From the NCBI GenBank assembly GCA_027596075.1, contig JADGJC010000037.1, positions 78,731 to 142,730 on the forward strand: 64,000 nucleotides of DNA, given 5' to 3'. The notes below the pieces were generated by a model. It was not told where the DNA came from, did not search any database, and saw nothing but the letters and a program-made list of their open reading frames with translations. Positions 33,084-45,506 of this stretch are shown here, piece by piece; the first letter of the stretch is position 1, and each line of letters opens with the position of its first letter. The position numbers were made by a program, and so were the translations under genes. Origin of the DNA: Rhizophlyctis rosea (lineage: Eukaryota; Chytridiomycota; Chytridiomycetes; Rhizophlyctidales; Rhizophlyctidaceae).

Positions 33084-34072
33084 TCAAGTCTGGGTAATCC
33101 ACCATCCGATCGCGGAATACACGTCCGGAATCACCAGTGCGAGGGACAATGCGATTGCCGATAATGCTGCGTATGATGTGAGGCCCTGATGATTTGATTG
33201 GAGAAGATTCAATATCATTAGATCACACACAAGTCATGGCGCTTAACTATCATGCCAATGACTGAATCACGCCAACCACCAATGGCCTCCAACCAACCAA
33301 CCAACCCACACACACCTTCCCCCCCTCCCCAACACACAAACACCACAAATCACACAAAAACTCACCATCCCCCCTTCCTTCGTCCCTCCCTTCCCAGTCC
33401 CCACAATCTTCTCACCACCCTTCTGTTCCTCAACCTCCAACTTCTTAATCAACGCCCTCAACTCCGTCTTCGTCTGCTCGCATTCCAGCAACTTGAAATC
33501 CAGCGTCCTGACACTCTCACCGAGGCGCTTGAGCTCCGATTCTGTTTGTGTTGCGGATGTTTGGAGGGCTAAGAGTTTTGTGCGGGCTTGGGATATTTGG
33601 GTTGTGAGGTGGGATAGGGAGGTGGAGGTTTGGGTGTATGTCTACAGAATGCGAGGAGGAGAGTCAGTTGAGGATAGCGAGGGGATATGGAGATATGAAG
33701 TGCAGGGATGGGAGGTGACCTTTTCTTTATCTTCGGCTGTTTTGGTGTAGTCTTTTCGTGCTGCGTTTCTGGCTAGGATTGTTTGGACGTCGCGGGCGAG
33801 GGTGTCGACTGTGTGGCTGAAGTCGGCGGTTTGGATTGGGGTTAGGTATGCGCTCTGCGTTACAAACATTGTCAGTGAGTGTTCTGGAAAGCACCTATTT
33901 ACGCTGACATAAGGGGCTCGAAAGTTCTTACGGGAGTTGAGTAGGTGTCTGATGGGGGAATGGGTGAAGGGCCTTCGTGGATGATGGCGGAGATGTCTGA
34001 GCGGAAGCTTTCGCGTGATTGGTCCAGGTCGATCGAGTCTTGGGTGGATTCTGCGGGGTAGGAGGAGAGCAT
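33084..34072 (-). CDS. Tail-anchored coiled-coil protein, unknown function
   Basis: Exons 34072-33932, 33854-33720, 33641-33366 and 33185-33084 join in phase to 217 residues. The N-terminus is Ser/Asp-rich (MLSSYPAESTQDSID). Residues about 50-165 form heptad-like helices (LARDVQTILARNAARKDY, then QARTKLLALQTSATQTES and RLGESVRTLDFKLLECE). A Gly/Lys-rich hinge follows, then one C-terminal hydrophobic helix (YAALSAIALSLALVIPDV) and a short tail, the layout of a tail-anchored protein inserted after translation. SNAREs share this layout, but I see no SNARE-motif zero-layer residue to support that. It is divergent from the gene at 34341. Confidence 0.7.
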
Positions 34073-34340
34073 TGTTGCGGATTGTGTGTCTTAGCGAGCT
34101 GTGTGAAACTTGTCGAAAAGGATGGGGAAGGATGAAAATGGAAAGACGACAGGGGAAAGTTGTGGGAAAGTTGAAGGAAGATTCGAAGAAGTCCGAACCA
34201 ATTATCGGACCGAACCCATCAGCGATCTCACCACAGATGTGGCGGAACACGTCAAAAATAGATTCGCCACAAATATTATCCCTCTCTTCATTCCGCAGCA
34301 CCACCATCTACCTGCCTTCCTTTGAAGCATATCTTCTACA
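34073..34340. promoter_or_regulatory. Bidirectional promoter region
   Basis: The 268 bp separate the divergent start codons at 34072 (-) and 34341 (+) and must supply both promoters. No specific motif is certain. Confidence 0.45.
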
Positions 34341-35021
34341 ATGGCAACCCTAGAGAAGCAAATATTAGACCACCTGGGCGCCTTCATACGAAGAGAAAAG
34401 TACCAACCATCAAAGGAAGAAGACCACTGCATAAAGAAGTACGACATGTCTCCGCCTATGTACGTCGCTGGTAACTTCCTCCTATGGGGAACTGTAGCAT
34501 TCTTCACACTGGACCTCAAGGCCCTATGGCCCGATAGTCCCAAGCCAACAATTGTACCGCACAAGTCACCCCTCACCGCTTCCACACCACCTTCACCCAC
34601 TTCCACACCCGCACCAACACCCACTCCAACACCCACCCCCGCTCCCATTCCACCCCACCCAACATCCCCAACACCACCCACCACCATTCCCACCACCACC
34701 CCACGCCTCCAATACCGCCCTCCCCCTCCCCCAAACGGCGCCCTAACACCCCGGTGGCTCGCAATCTGGGGAATAGCAGCCATAACCGCCGGCGCATTCG
34801 CAACAACGTTTTATTCCTCCAAAATAGCCGCACGTCAGTGCATACAGTGTTTTATAGATGTAGAAGATAAGAAGAGTCAGTTATATTTGACTGTGAGGCA
34901 GTTGTTGAAGGATCATCATCCGGATGCGCATGTGTATTTTAGGAAGGAGAAGAATCTGGATAGGGTGGAGGGTGTAGATAGGGGAGAGTATGTGGAGCAA
35001 GCCGAGAAGAAGAAAGAATAG
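34341..35021 (+). CDS. Proline-rich two-helix membrane protein, unknown function
   Basis: A single exon of 226 codons in a good start context (ACAATGG). The N-terminus is helical and charged (LEKQILDHLGAFIRREK). A first hydrophobic helix (VAGNFLLWGTVAFFTL) is followed by about 70 residues of Pro/Thr-rich linker, then PRWLAIWGIAAITAGAFATT, a second helix. The C-terminal 80 residues are charged (VRQLLKDHHPDAHVYFR). No family is recognised. A small organelle or ER membrane protein is plausible. It shares a short divergent promoter with the tail-anchored protein. Confidence 0.7.
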   Translation: MATLEKQILDHLGAFIRREKYQPSKEEDHCIKKYDMSPPMYVAGNFLLWGTVAFFTLDLKALWPDSPKPTIVPHKSPLTASTPPSPTSTPAPTPTPTPTPAPIPPHPTSPTPPTTIPTTTPRLQYRPPPPPNGALTPRWLAIWGIAAITAGAFATTFYSSKIAARQCIQCFIDVEDKKSQLYLTVRQLLKDHHPDAHVYFRKEKNLDRVEGVDRGEYVEQAEKKKE

Positions 35022-38000
35022 ACGGCTGGGTCTGAGACGTGCAGATACGCATTGTTGTAATGTGAGATGTGGTTGCGCAGTCATTGCCTTGATGGGGGAA
35101 GTTGGTGTCAGAGATGCCATAGGAATGGCGGTGATCGTGTAAGAACTAGCAAATGCAAGTAGCACGGCGCAGAACCTGCTCACAGCCAATGGCTTGCTTT
35201 CTCGGTATCCTTTTTGGGCCAACATCAAGAAGCATTCCAAGTTTAAATCAATTCCATATCAATGGTGGTAAGTATTGGTCCTTTGGTCCTATGTACTGCA
35301 GTGCACACCTACTTTACCAAATCTGCGTCCAAAACGTATATTGGCCCAGCGACGAACCACACTCTGCGGTCCGATAACCAGTTTTGGTATCCCCCTGTCC
35401 CACAATTTCTTTTCTGTCGCACATTAGTGATATCCCATGGTGGTGTTTGATTGTATTCAGCGGTCCTGTGATCAATCTGTGTAATACCTAAGGTATCCAT
35501 ATCTAATTGCGAGTGTGTTACATCGCAAAACGAAGGAAGCATGAAGCAAATAAACGTCATCGCGTCAACATTGTGTCAACTGCTTTTTTTTATGAGATTT
35601 CAAGTGATTCGCAGATTCCCTCATTCCAATCGATGTACTCGACTCCGTCAACCTCAAGACGAGTCATCATGCAATCATTGCTTAAAATGAATCGAATCCG
35701 CACGGACATGATCAATGGCAGACGGAATGAGTCATATTCACCGAGCGTAACACCGTAATATCGCAATCTTCTTTTTCGGTTTCCACGTAACCCACCAAAG
35801 AACCTGTGGGTGTTGAGCATTGGTCGCAAGGACATGCAGATAATGCACACGTCCATTCCTAAATTCTACTCGAAGCGATTTGGATACTGATATTCGGTTC
35901 GTCAGTTAATCGAAGAGACGATGCCTCCATGAGCATGACTGACTGACTGAATTGAGCGTCGAGTCCAAGTCTCGTCATGGTGCCCCGCCCCTTTTTGGCT
36001 GATGGAGTTGGGGATGAATATGCCACCAAACAGCGGGCAGATTACCTCTGCCCACTCTAGCAATGGGCTCCATTCCCTAAATGCCATATTCCAAGTACGA
36101 TGCACTTAGAGATACTGGGCAAATCGGTTGTCGATTTTTTAGTCGACAAGGTTGACAGGGTTGGCTTTGCGTTTGCAAAAACCGCGTGCAACACAAAAGA
36201 AGAGCAGGGTGTGGATAGTACATCCGTTGCCATCCCGTAAGGAAGTCGCATACAATGCTTGCGTTTTGACTGGTCATTCACTGTTATATGTTCGGGAGGT
36301 TCACATATTTCCAAGTTACCAGTGCCCATACTGGCGTAGGTATTACATAATTGCAACCCTGAAGTCCGTCCCGGTACTATCTCCAACACCCGAATACGAT
36401 CATTTCTGGATCAACAGAATCTCTCATCTTGCCGACATCGCCGAGATCAACAAAGCTGTGTTACTTGTGTTCCGCCATTAAGCTCTTACAAAGATCTTCG
36501 CGCGAATCGGCAAGCATTTCTATTCCTGTTTCTTTTGCTCATCACGACTTGTAAAGGATCAGCAATTGATGTGCGCTGGAAGATGTGTTCATCTGTAGAA
36601 CATGGGTTAACCGCACTGTCGCCGCAACAAAAAAGTCAACAAATTATTCATTTCGAACAGCGCCAAATAGCTGCAACTCAAAAGTGCCATGGAATGCTGA
36701 GTATGCATGATTGGACAACGTTAACAGCGTTTCCTATCCACCACTACTTCGTTTGAAAGACCTGGAGGTGCATGATGCCCAGCATAGTATCCAGCCATGA
36801 ATCGATTGCCAATTGTTGCAGGTGTGACTCGTGATTGTTTTTCATTTGTTGAAATTGGTGTAATGGTAAGGAATGACGTCTTCGCAGGCTTTTAATGACC
36901 TGCATCAGGTTCTGCAGATTTCGCGAGTCCCATCCTGTCTTTCGGCACAAGGTTCACAAGATCAGAATTCTGCAAGACCACGGAGTTTTTATCGTTGGCG
37001 TGTGTTCAGCATCGGTCTACATTCCGGCGACCGCGCACAACATTCAGGATCGATGATACTCGTAGCATCCGCCGACATCCCGCCACATCGTACAGTGGGT
37101 TATCTATGCAACAGTTGCATTCTTCAACTCAGCATACGCACCAGAAGCCGCTGACCAATTCAGTGGTGTCGCTATTGTGAAGCTTTACCAACCGAATGCT
37201 TTTTTGTTTCATCTGCGTATCGGCCGTGCCAGCCACTTTGTTGTACAGTCGGGATGTGGCATGGGTCAGATAGATCTGCCGATGCCGAGAGCATGAGAAG
37301 TTGAAAAACCTTTTACGTATGCAATGTCTGGTAATCAATCATGCCTTTCTTTTTGCAACATCTCAACTGCCACCCATAAATGTCTGCCTCTAATGGAGCT
37401 CAGAACCATGGGGTGGGCCTCAGGTCTCTATCCGGCATAACTGGCGTAGACCATCGTACCTTTTCTCCTGTGGACTTTGCTTCGTATCTGAGTAGGTGCA
37501 CAGATGTGGTGAGTCAATGCAGGTTTGAAGTGTCCTTTCAGTCAAATCGAAAACACTCTTTACAAGCCCAACAACATCATTAGGCGAGCACAACTTTGGC
37601 TATTGACATCTTGAGGCGGTGCAGCTTGCCGCCGGTAACGTCATGGTACACACCAAGTCATATTAAAGAAAATCAATAAAACGCGATCACGTCTAGTGAT
37701 TGCTAGTGACATCATCGACATATAGACTTTTGTCTAAGAACCTTTAGAGAGAGAGAACTCTTAAATGTGTGGATGCGACAGTGAGCGGCACCGGTAGTAC
37801 TGACATCACCAGGTGTCTATTGTCACAAGCCCACGTCGTTCTACCCCGGTCATGACTTTTCTTTTGACCAATCCTTCTAGGATCAATCTTTGACGTCACT
37901 ACTCTTAAGAGCATGTCACCAATGGCAAAAAAATTATCACAAGCATTCGACAGCCCATGGTGCCATTGCGCATCGTCTTGAGAAGTAACTTCACGGCGTC

Positions 38001-39289
38001 AACTCGATACTGAAGCTGCGCATGAGCACATCGCCTGAGAGCCGCAAATTCCGATGGTCAGATTTCATGGTATGTGTTTGAGATCCATGAAGGAAACCAT
38101 CGCTTCGATATCCGCTCAAACGGATATTGATAACTCACGGTGCTTCCTGATAAGTGGTGAATGGCAAGAGCAGTCGCGAGAATTGGACTTTCGGATTGGA
38201 CGGACGGGCACAATTTTACGACCCGCAGCTTGCTAATTTCAATATGATGATCGGAATATAACCCGTCATGCATTCGCTTTTCGATTAGCCGGTGAGCAAC
38301 CATGCACCCCATACTGGAGTTTCCGCCGGCGCGATGGTCAAACGGTGGTTTTTTCAGTCATTAATATGGCTGCATTCGCCTGAGGTCCTGAGATTCAGTC
38401 GCGAAGAACTCTGCAACTACATCAGGTGTATTCTGCGGAGCAGAGTTCATACCAGGTTCGCAGCGGATTTTTTTGCTGCTGGGATTTGTTCCATGCAAGT
38501 GCCTGCAACTCCTAATATTTGCGACTGTGGCAATCAATGCCGTGAACCCCGTTGGATGTTTCGCATAAGGAAAGATCGCAACTTACACAGCGTGTCATTC
38601 AACGAACCGTGATGCTTCTTTTTCCCAATGTCCTACCAGACATACTATGTGACTACACAAAATAGCATATGGATCAAAAAACCACACTGCCAGAAAGATT
38701 GCCCTGACCAGCAGCAGACCGTGCTGTTGAATCCACATGGATAAATGAAGAAGTGCGAAACAGGTGTGTGCCTGGTTTTGCTCAGGGCATGGTGTGCATT
38801 TCCATCTAGGAGTGCATGCAGACACCAGAATCGATCGTGTGCGCACTGGAGCGCCTGGAGATGCAATATGGCTGAAATGGATGACTACGCATATCAAATC
38901 ATGGGGCACGAAGAGAAAAAGAAGCAAATAGGAATTTGAACCAGTGGGGCTACCGCGCGGCGAGGATATCCAAGTTGCCCACCTGCGTTAACGTGCACTT
39001 TCAATCATGCATTCATTGTTTCTGCTGTTGAGTTCCAAATAATGATCAAATGGATTGAGATGTTTCTCATCCTAGAACTATATTAATACCGACTATACAG
39101 CCTATCCGCCTTTTAACTTTGCTACAATGTTCCGCGCGTGTTCCTGGAGGCTGGGTGCCAACGCCAACACTCGCGAAACCATGAACAGAGATTTCTTTTT
39201 GAAATGCCTTTTCAATTTTGAGAGCTAGGAGGGCAGTGGAAACAATCTGATCCTGCAGATGTTGTCACTCCTCACCGTTATTTATTATT
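35022..39289. other. Gene-poor stretch of about 4.3 kb
   Basis: Open frames are short, on both strands, without codon bias, splice-consistent extensions or recognisable domains. I see no transposase, reverse transcriptase, terminal repeats or RNA genes. Confidence 0.5.
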
Positions 39290-39993
39290 TTACAACCCCT
39301 GCGCAAAAACCCATCCCACACCCATCCCGGCAAACATCAATCCACTCCCAATCTTCGCCGCCGCCCCACTTCCACTACCCTTCGTTCCAGCCTGCGTAGC
39401 ACTCGGTGCGCCCGCACTAGTCGTCGGTGCAGGATCAACGGCACCAGGCGGTTTGTTACAGTTGTCCTTAGTGCAGCAGGTGATGTCGGACATGATAATA
39501 GCGCTTGCGGCCGCTGCGGGCGTGCACTGGTCTGATGTTGTTGCGGCGTCTGTTTGTATCAAAGGATGGGAGCAGGAATGGCCCCAAAAGAGTGAGTTAC
39601 ACTGAATATTCTGGCAACATTGTGTTTGTCATTGTGAGGGCATGGCACCACGTACATCTCCAAGTCCACTCCTGCGCAGCGATCTGTGCCGGTGTGCAGA
39701 GGTCGTCACCGCTCATGCAGCGTTGCTAATATGCAACGGAAGGGGAAAAAAGGACACCAAACGAAGGTATGAGAATTCCTGGATTGGTGTAATCAACAAC
39801 CGTACAGGGATGTTTGTACCTTGAAGGTAATGCATTCGTACACATCTGATCCCGACGGAACGGCTCTCGGGGCTGGGGTGTTGGACGAAGTTCCGTCGGT
39901 CTTGTAGTTGTTATAGCAAGACGTTACGCCAGCGCCTTGGACCGTGGTGGTCAAGAGGAGGACCGCCAAGGCGGTGAAACTTTTGGTGAGCAT
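39290..39993 (-). CDS. GPI-type secreted cysteine-rich protein with Ly6-like pattern
   Basis: Exons 39993-39820, 39725-39656 and 39549-39290 join in phase to 167 residues. There is a clear signal peptide (MLTKSFTALAVLLLTTTVQG). The mature part has eight cysteines: TSCYNN, YECITF, QRCMSGDDLC, SDQC and ITCCTKDNCN. The end pattern C-C-x-x-D-x-C-N is the hallmark of Ly6/uPAR three-finger domains such as CD59. After it come a Ser/Ala/Gly-rich stretch and a C-terminal hydrophobic segment (SGLMFAGMGVGWVFAQGL), as in GPI-anchored proteins. Surface location is well supported. True homology to animal Ly6 proteins is uncertain, since short Cys-rich secreted proteins converge easily. Confidence 0.8.
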
Positions 39994-42900
39994 GATGAAA
40001 TTCTTTCTCGGCGATGCGTGAGGGACTAATTGCCAGTGAAAGGAAGGTTCGGGGAACCTGCTGCCGATGCCAGGTTCTTATAACTTCCGGAGTCCAAGTT
40101 CCATTCGTAAACTCGCGTCTTGGTTGCCTCCGGATTTTGTTGGCGTTGGAAGCTGAGAAAGTTGATGGAGTCGCGTGGGCTCGCAATTTGTGTTTCGGTC
40201 ACAATTTTATGGTTGATCGCTCTGTGACCTTCGACTGTGTGTTTTGATCACAGACTTCCGATTGATATAATTTTGGCATTGCCGCGCCGATTGCGTCTCC
40301 GAAATTGCTTTTGTGTTCATGAACGTAGGACTTGGAATACCAATATTTTGCTTTTTCGAGATGGAAGGAGCTTTTGTGCTCCGATCTTCAATGGTGGATC
40401 AACAGCTCTGCAACTTGGAAGTTCTCCTGAGAGCTTACACATCATAAAAAAGGCTTGGCCGACCTTAATGGGTCGCAGAAGGCGTAGGCAGCGGCAAACA
40501 AACCGAAGAAACTACTGTCAACTGGCGTATAGAACCATAATACGCTTCGCCACCTATTCCGGGGCCAACGTACGAGCTATTGCGAGCTGCACCAAATTGT
40601 GAGATGGGTAAGATTTGCTGACAGAAAACACAGTTCATTTTGATGTCGCTTGTTCAACACCCTGCGCGGCCTTTGAAACCACGTATTGGTAGGGAAGTCG
40701 CTGTGACGACGCCTTTCCTTTGAAGCGCCTCACCATCGCTTATCGCAAGTAGAATCCAGCATGTCAAGAACCGGGCCGTGATTATGTATGTACCTTATCT
40801 CCGGATGGTATATTTTACTTCCATGACTAAGAAGTTCCAATTGTTTCCGGAAGGCAGGTCAAAAGATGGAACGACAAAGTTGATGCATTCCGACAGACCG
40901 CCCGTTTGATTGGTTAATGGAGCAAGTGCAAGAGGCCCCGCTTGCGACCCTATGCTGCTGATGGTTCATGAACCATGCCTGTTGCCAATATGACTTTCGT
41001 CCGAGCTCTCAGCGCTTCTACGATTCGGTGTGCTCAATTCAATGCTCCAGGCTCTCTCTATCTTTCCGTGTTCCTCACAATGCCTAAACGCCAGCTTACG
41101 TCGAATCGCGCGGTGCATTTGGAGGAGATGCCGCGAGTTTGGCCTACGGTGAAGCTCACTGTGCAACATTGCCACCTTTCAAGATCACACAAGTCCGTTT
41201 TTGTTCCATTCACAAACATAGGACTTGTCTGCACTGGATGATGAGTTTATGCAAATCGACAGATTTCAGCATTAACATAGGAAAAAGGTACGAATAAGGT
41301 TGCGGCCAATATGCCCTTAACAAGGCTCAATGTGGAACTTTTGTGGGATGGCGAGGTGATACTGATGATGTCCCACAAGTGCATCTTCTGCTGTCAGGAC
41401 CCGAACAACGGACCTGAAGAAGAGGCCACCGGTAAGAGAAGGGAATACGATTCGCATGACAGCGGATATGACTAAACAGCGGCACAACTGGTACTCAATG
41501 AGCAAGTCGTGAACCAACATCGATGACAGAAGGTTCTGCGCGCCTTCTTCGACAGTATGTATTCCGTATCATTGTTTTTTGCGTAACAAACCTACCTTGA
41601 TCGCGACGCTCAATGCTGTTTGAACTGCCAATGCTCTGGCAGGAACGTTGGATCGCCGGCTGAAGCGAAAGAGGAAAAAAAGGCCAATTATGAGGTGGTT
41701 TAATTGCCTGAACCTTTTATGAGGAATTTCAGATTAGACAATCCGAGTCAGTTTCCAATCATGTTGCACCCAAGTTACCCCAAAATGAAACAGGATGCTG
41801 CATTTACCGTCAGGTATGATCTTCAGATCACTGAAAGAGGATTCTTGAATACTTATTCACTCAATCAGCTGAAGCGCGATAGTATCCCGACATTATGACG
41901 ATGGTGCGGGCACATCGAGCGGCCACAAAATTCCAGCGGCTTGATTCATGCATGATCTGCCTTCAGCTCTAGAGGTAGAATAATGCATTTTGCGATGAAT
42001 TTGAAAAGATGGGGGAGATTCCTAACAAACTTGCGCCAGCCCGACTGACCCCAAATAATATATAACCAAAAATGCAACAAGAGGTTGTTCCGAGGAACGT
42101 GCATCTTAGGACGATGGTTAAACTCTTACGACCAAGATTTTTGGGCAAGAAAAAAAAAACACCCAACTCCTTTGGAAGAATATCGGAGCACAGCTTTGAC
42201 CATCCATTCCAAGTGTGGGAAATGCGGATTTTTGTGTCAGGGAACGAGTCGCATGTGGACAATAATGCACATTCGTCTATCGGGTAATGCCGAAGTTTCC
42301 AACATGCATATATGAACGTCGCCCCAGAACATTTGGGGGCCATAACGCAATTTGAAACAAATGGCAACATCGCAGTCTCCCTGTAGAGATATCAGAGTTA
42401 TGTCTGGAATAATAAATTTATCGATGGGCCCGTAAGGGTTTGGATTTGTGCTGCGCTACCTTCTATACAGTGGTCGCAACGCATATCGGCGTTTGACAGA
42501 ATGACCGCTTGTCTTCAATCACACTGTCAATGACGTCGCTGTATGACTCAGCCATCTGGACGCAGAGATTGGGAAAGAAAAAGGAACATGAGTGGCCAAA
42601 AGGATTCCAACTGCTGGGGCGATAGATTTGCCCATTTGATACGGCAACGACATATGTAATTGTTGCTGTGCCAAATGCGATGTCCCCAACGAGCGTCAGT
42701 GGGTTAATTGACTTGCCTGGAGATTCGGCTGACCAGCTCACATCAAGTCAAGTCGATTCGCTGAGCGATCACAGTCCACGTCAAGCAAGAAACATGACCA
42801 CTCTCCAAACGTATTTGTACGTACGAGAGCATACAAAGGCGGAAAGGAGACTTTTTTTGCGCGCTTCGCCGGATAGTGAACACCTCTGTGGGTCATTAAC

Positions 42901-45506
42901 GTGGCCCGTCCGTTCACTACGTAGCTATTTCATTGCCGACTGTCCACTGGCACACTTGGCACATTCATGTGATCCCTTTCCGTCTCCGCCAGAAGAAGAT
43001 CAAAACGTGCATTCATAAGTGTGACTTCATCGGAATGGACGTAATGAAAAACGTACTGATGATGTAGACGTATAATCCCATAGCAGACGCTGGGCACGAT
43101 GATTCAGAAACCGATGGATGTCATGTTCCCGTAGTCCACATGACTTACATGATGGTGCTTTGGAGTTCAAAGTGTGGAATGCTTGATATTAGGGTGAACA
43201 GATGATGTTCTTTTTTATCGCCCCTGCCGCTCTTTGGGCTCTCCGACAGTGGTGAAATCGGAAACGAGAAACAGTGTTATTCAGATGTTTCTCAACAAAC
43301 GCTATGCCATACGTGGAATAACCAAGCCCCCAGTAGATTCTGTGGATGGCCTGGGTCTAAATCGCAAGCGTTCGGACAGTATGAACATTGAAGGCATCCG
43401 ATGGTTTCGAAAACATAAGACTGCCTGATTCGGGCTCATTGTCCAATGCAAGGAAGAGTGCTCAAAACATGCATCAACAACCAACAAGTATGTGAAATGA
43501 TTTGGAACCACTAGCATGACTCATTTTAGCTGCATCTGGGTGGTTCCGGCGGTGTACTTTGCGAATGAAGGATTCGCTTGCAGAGAGTCATGATTGAACT
43601 CTACCAAGACTTTGCAACATATGGCATCGTCACCGAAATGGAAGCATTGCAGGTTTGGAAAAAGTAGAGCATGACCCCCGTACTACCTTGGGTATGGGAC
43701 CATGACTGTCTCGCTGTATCCTCAGTTTCCGAATCATTCGATTTCCTTTGCTGCGTAAGGCAGTACAATAGGTCTGGTTTGAGTTTCACACATTCCGGTT
43801 GAAGTGCATTAGCAATGTAACCAACATCCGTAAACATCAGAATTTTAGGATGTGTGCCCAAATTCCTGGTCGATATGCTCCACACGTATGCAATCAAAAA
43901 TGTCCATCATCAAGCAAGGGAAAAGAAGATCGCTTACCGAGTGGTGAAAAAATTCAGAAGACCAAGTGTGGACTTTTGCTTGGAGGAGGACCGGAGTGCG
44001 CATGAGTTGGCACTTGATGCTGAGCTTGCGTCGAAGGACTGTCAGGAAAGGACAGTTGCATAACGCAACTGGATAGTAGTATATGATATCGATTTCGTTG
44101 GAGCAACGGTAGGTTTGATGAACACAACAACAATGACATCCGGCCAGTTGATGGTTCTGAACCTCCGCAAGCCATCACCCATTGTGTACGACACGATTCA
44201 ACCTTGCTTTTATGCTGAAATGAGTTGTTGTGTCGGAAGCGGAATTGACCATTTTCCAATTATTGACCAGGAATCAATGAGATCCAATTCGCAGCTTTCT
44301 CCATACTGAATGACAGCATGTCAATGAACACCGAGGTTCCCGACCACTTGTTGAAGACCGAGGCTCGATGTACTCCTGAATCTATTTACGAATCTGCTCC
44401 CTTTTTACCCCGTTCGGCAACAGTGAAACAACATCCTGGGGGCTGCTACTGACAAGCGTGATTTCTATGACTGTGACAAAGAATAAGAAACCACCAGAAG
44501 GATCAAACAGGAAGCTGTCACGAAAGAGCGTTGTTTTGTACGGAGCGCACATTTTCCAGAGTAGAAGTTTGTTGACCGATAGTGGATGGCATCCTGATCT
44601 TCTCATGATGTCTCGTCATCAGAATACTCTTTTCTGCCTCTTCGGCTCGGTTTCCAGTGACTTTGTTGGACCATCCGGACAACAGCATAGTCAGCAAGAG
44701 CAAAAAGGACGTCCCCAAATTCATTCCAACATAGCAGAACACGCATGCCGATGATGAAGCGACGACTTCAATAAGCAATCCCATCCATGAAGATGATCTT
44801 CCTTGGAATCAAAGTCAAAGAGTTAGAGTGCACAAGATGTTGTTGAAATTGAACTGTTGCTCTGTTCAGAAGGTCAGAGTCCCTTCCTCCTGCTCCATCA
44901 CAAAGAAGCGCTTTTGGCAAGCTTGCTATACCCCACGCTACTATGCAATGTATCAGGTGTGCGCACGTTTGCAGTTTCGGCGAATGGTGATAATACAGTA
45001 ATGGATTAAAGATCGGGATGAGGGTGGTGAGAGGGGGTCTCTCCCCCGGTCTGCCCAAGGGACCCGTGGGTCGAGGGTGTCGGTGATTGCGATGGTGATT
45101 GAACGAGGAACTTTACTTGCAAGCCCTCCGATGCACATTCCAAAATTTTATCCAAATATAGCACATGGAACAAGCCACCCATTCATCGTCACGAATGACC
45201 ATCCCATTCGAACAATTCATATGGGCCCTTTCTACACTTCCATCTGTTTGCCCATTCCCACGCTGCACTGGCATGCCCGGTATGGGGTAACAACCAACCG
45301 AAACAGGCCACACGCTGGACTACTAGACTTATACAACCTACACCATATACACTATACACTACAACCTCAGTCTCATTCGACCGGTCTTGCCACAACAAAG
45401 TGTATGGTGGGAGACCCAATTTCGAGACCTCCCGAAAATCTAAACTCAGACGACCTTGAATACAGCGCACAGACATAGTACCTACATACATAAATAGCAC
45501 CACAAT
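39994..45506. other. Gene-poor stretch of about 5.5 kb
   Basis: Several minus-strand frames (for example 42463-42741, 44382-44606, 44518-44784) encode short hydrophobic pieces, but I could not join them by splice sites in phase and their codon use is unlike the real genes. The last few hundred bases are C/A-rich and probably hold the promoter of the PH-domain gene. Confidence 0.45.

Noticed and set aside
44382..45058. Hydrophobic minus-strand frames that might be exons of a membrane protein
   Set aside because: No in-phase donor and acceptor pairs join them, and codon use differs from the real genes; chance is the simpler reading.
35022..45506. Transposon or retroelement filling the gene-poor interval
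   Set aside because: No transposase, integrase or reverse-transcriptase motif and no terminal repeats could be seen by eye.
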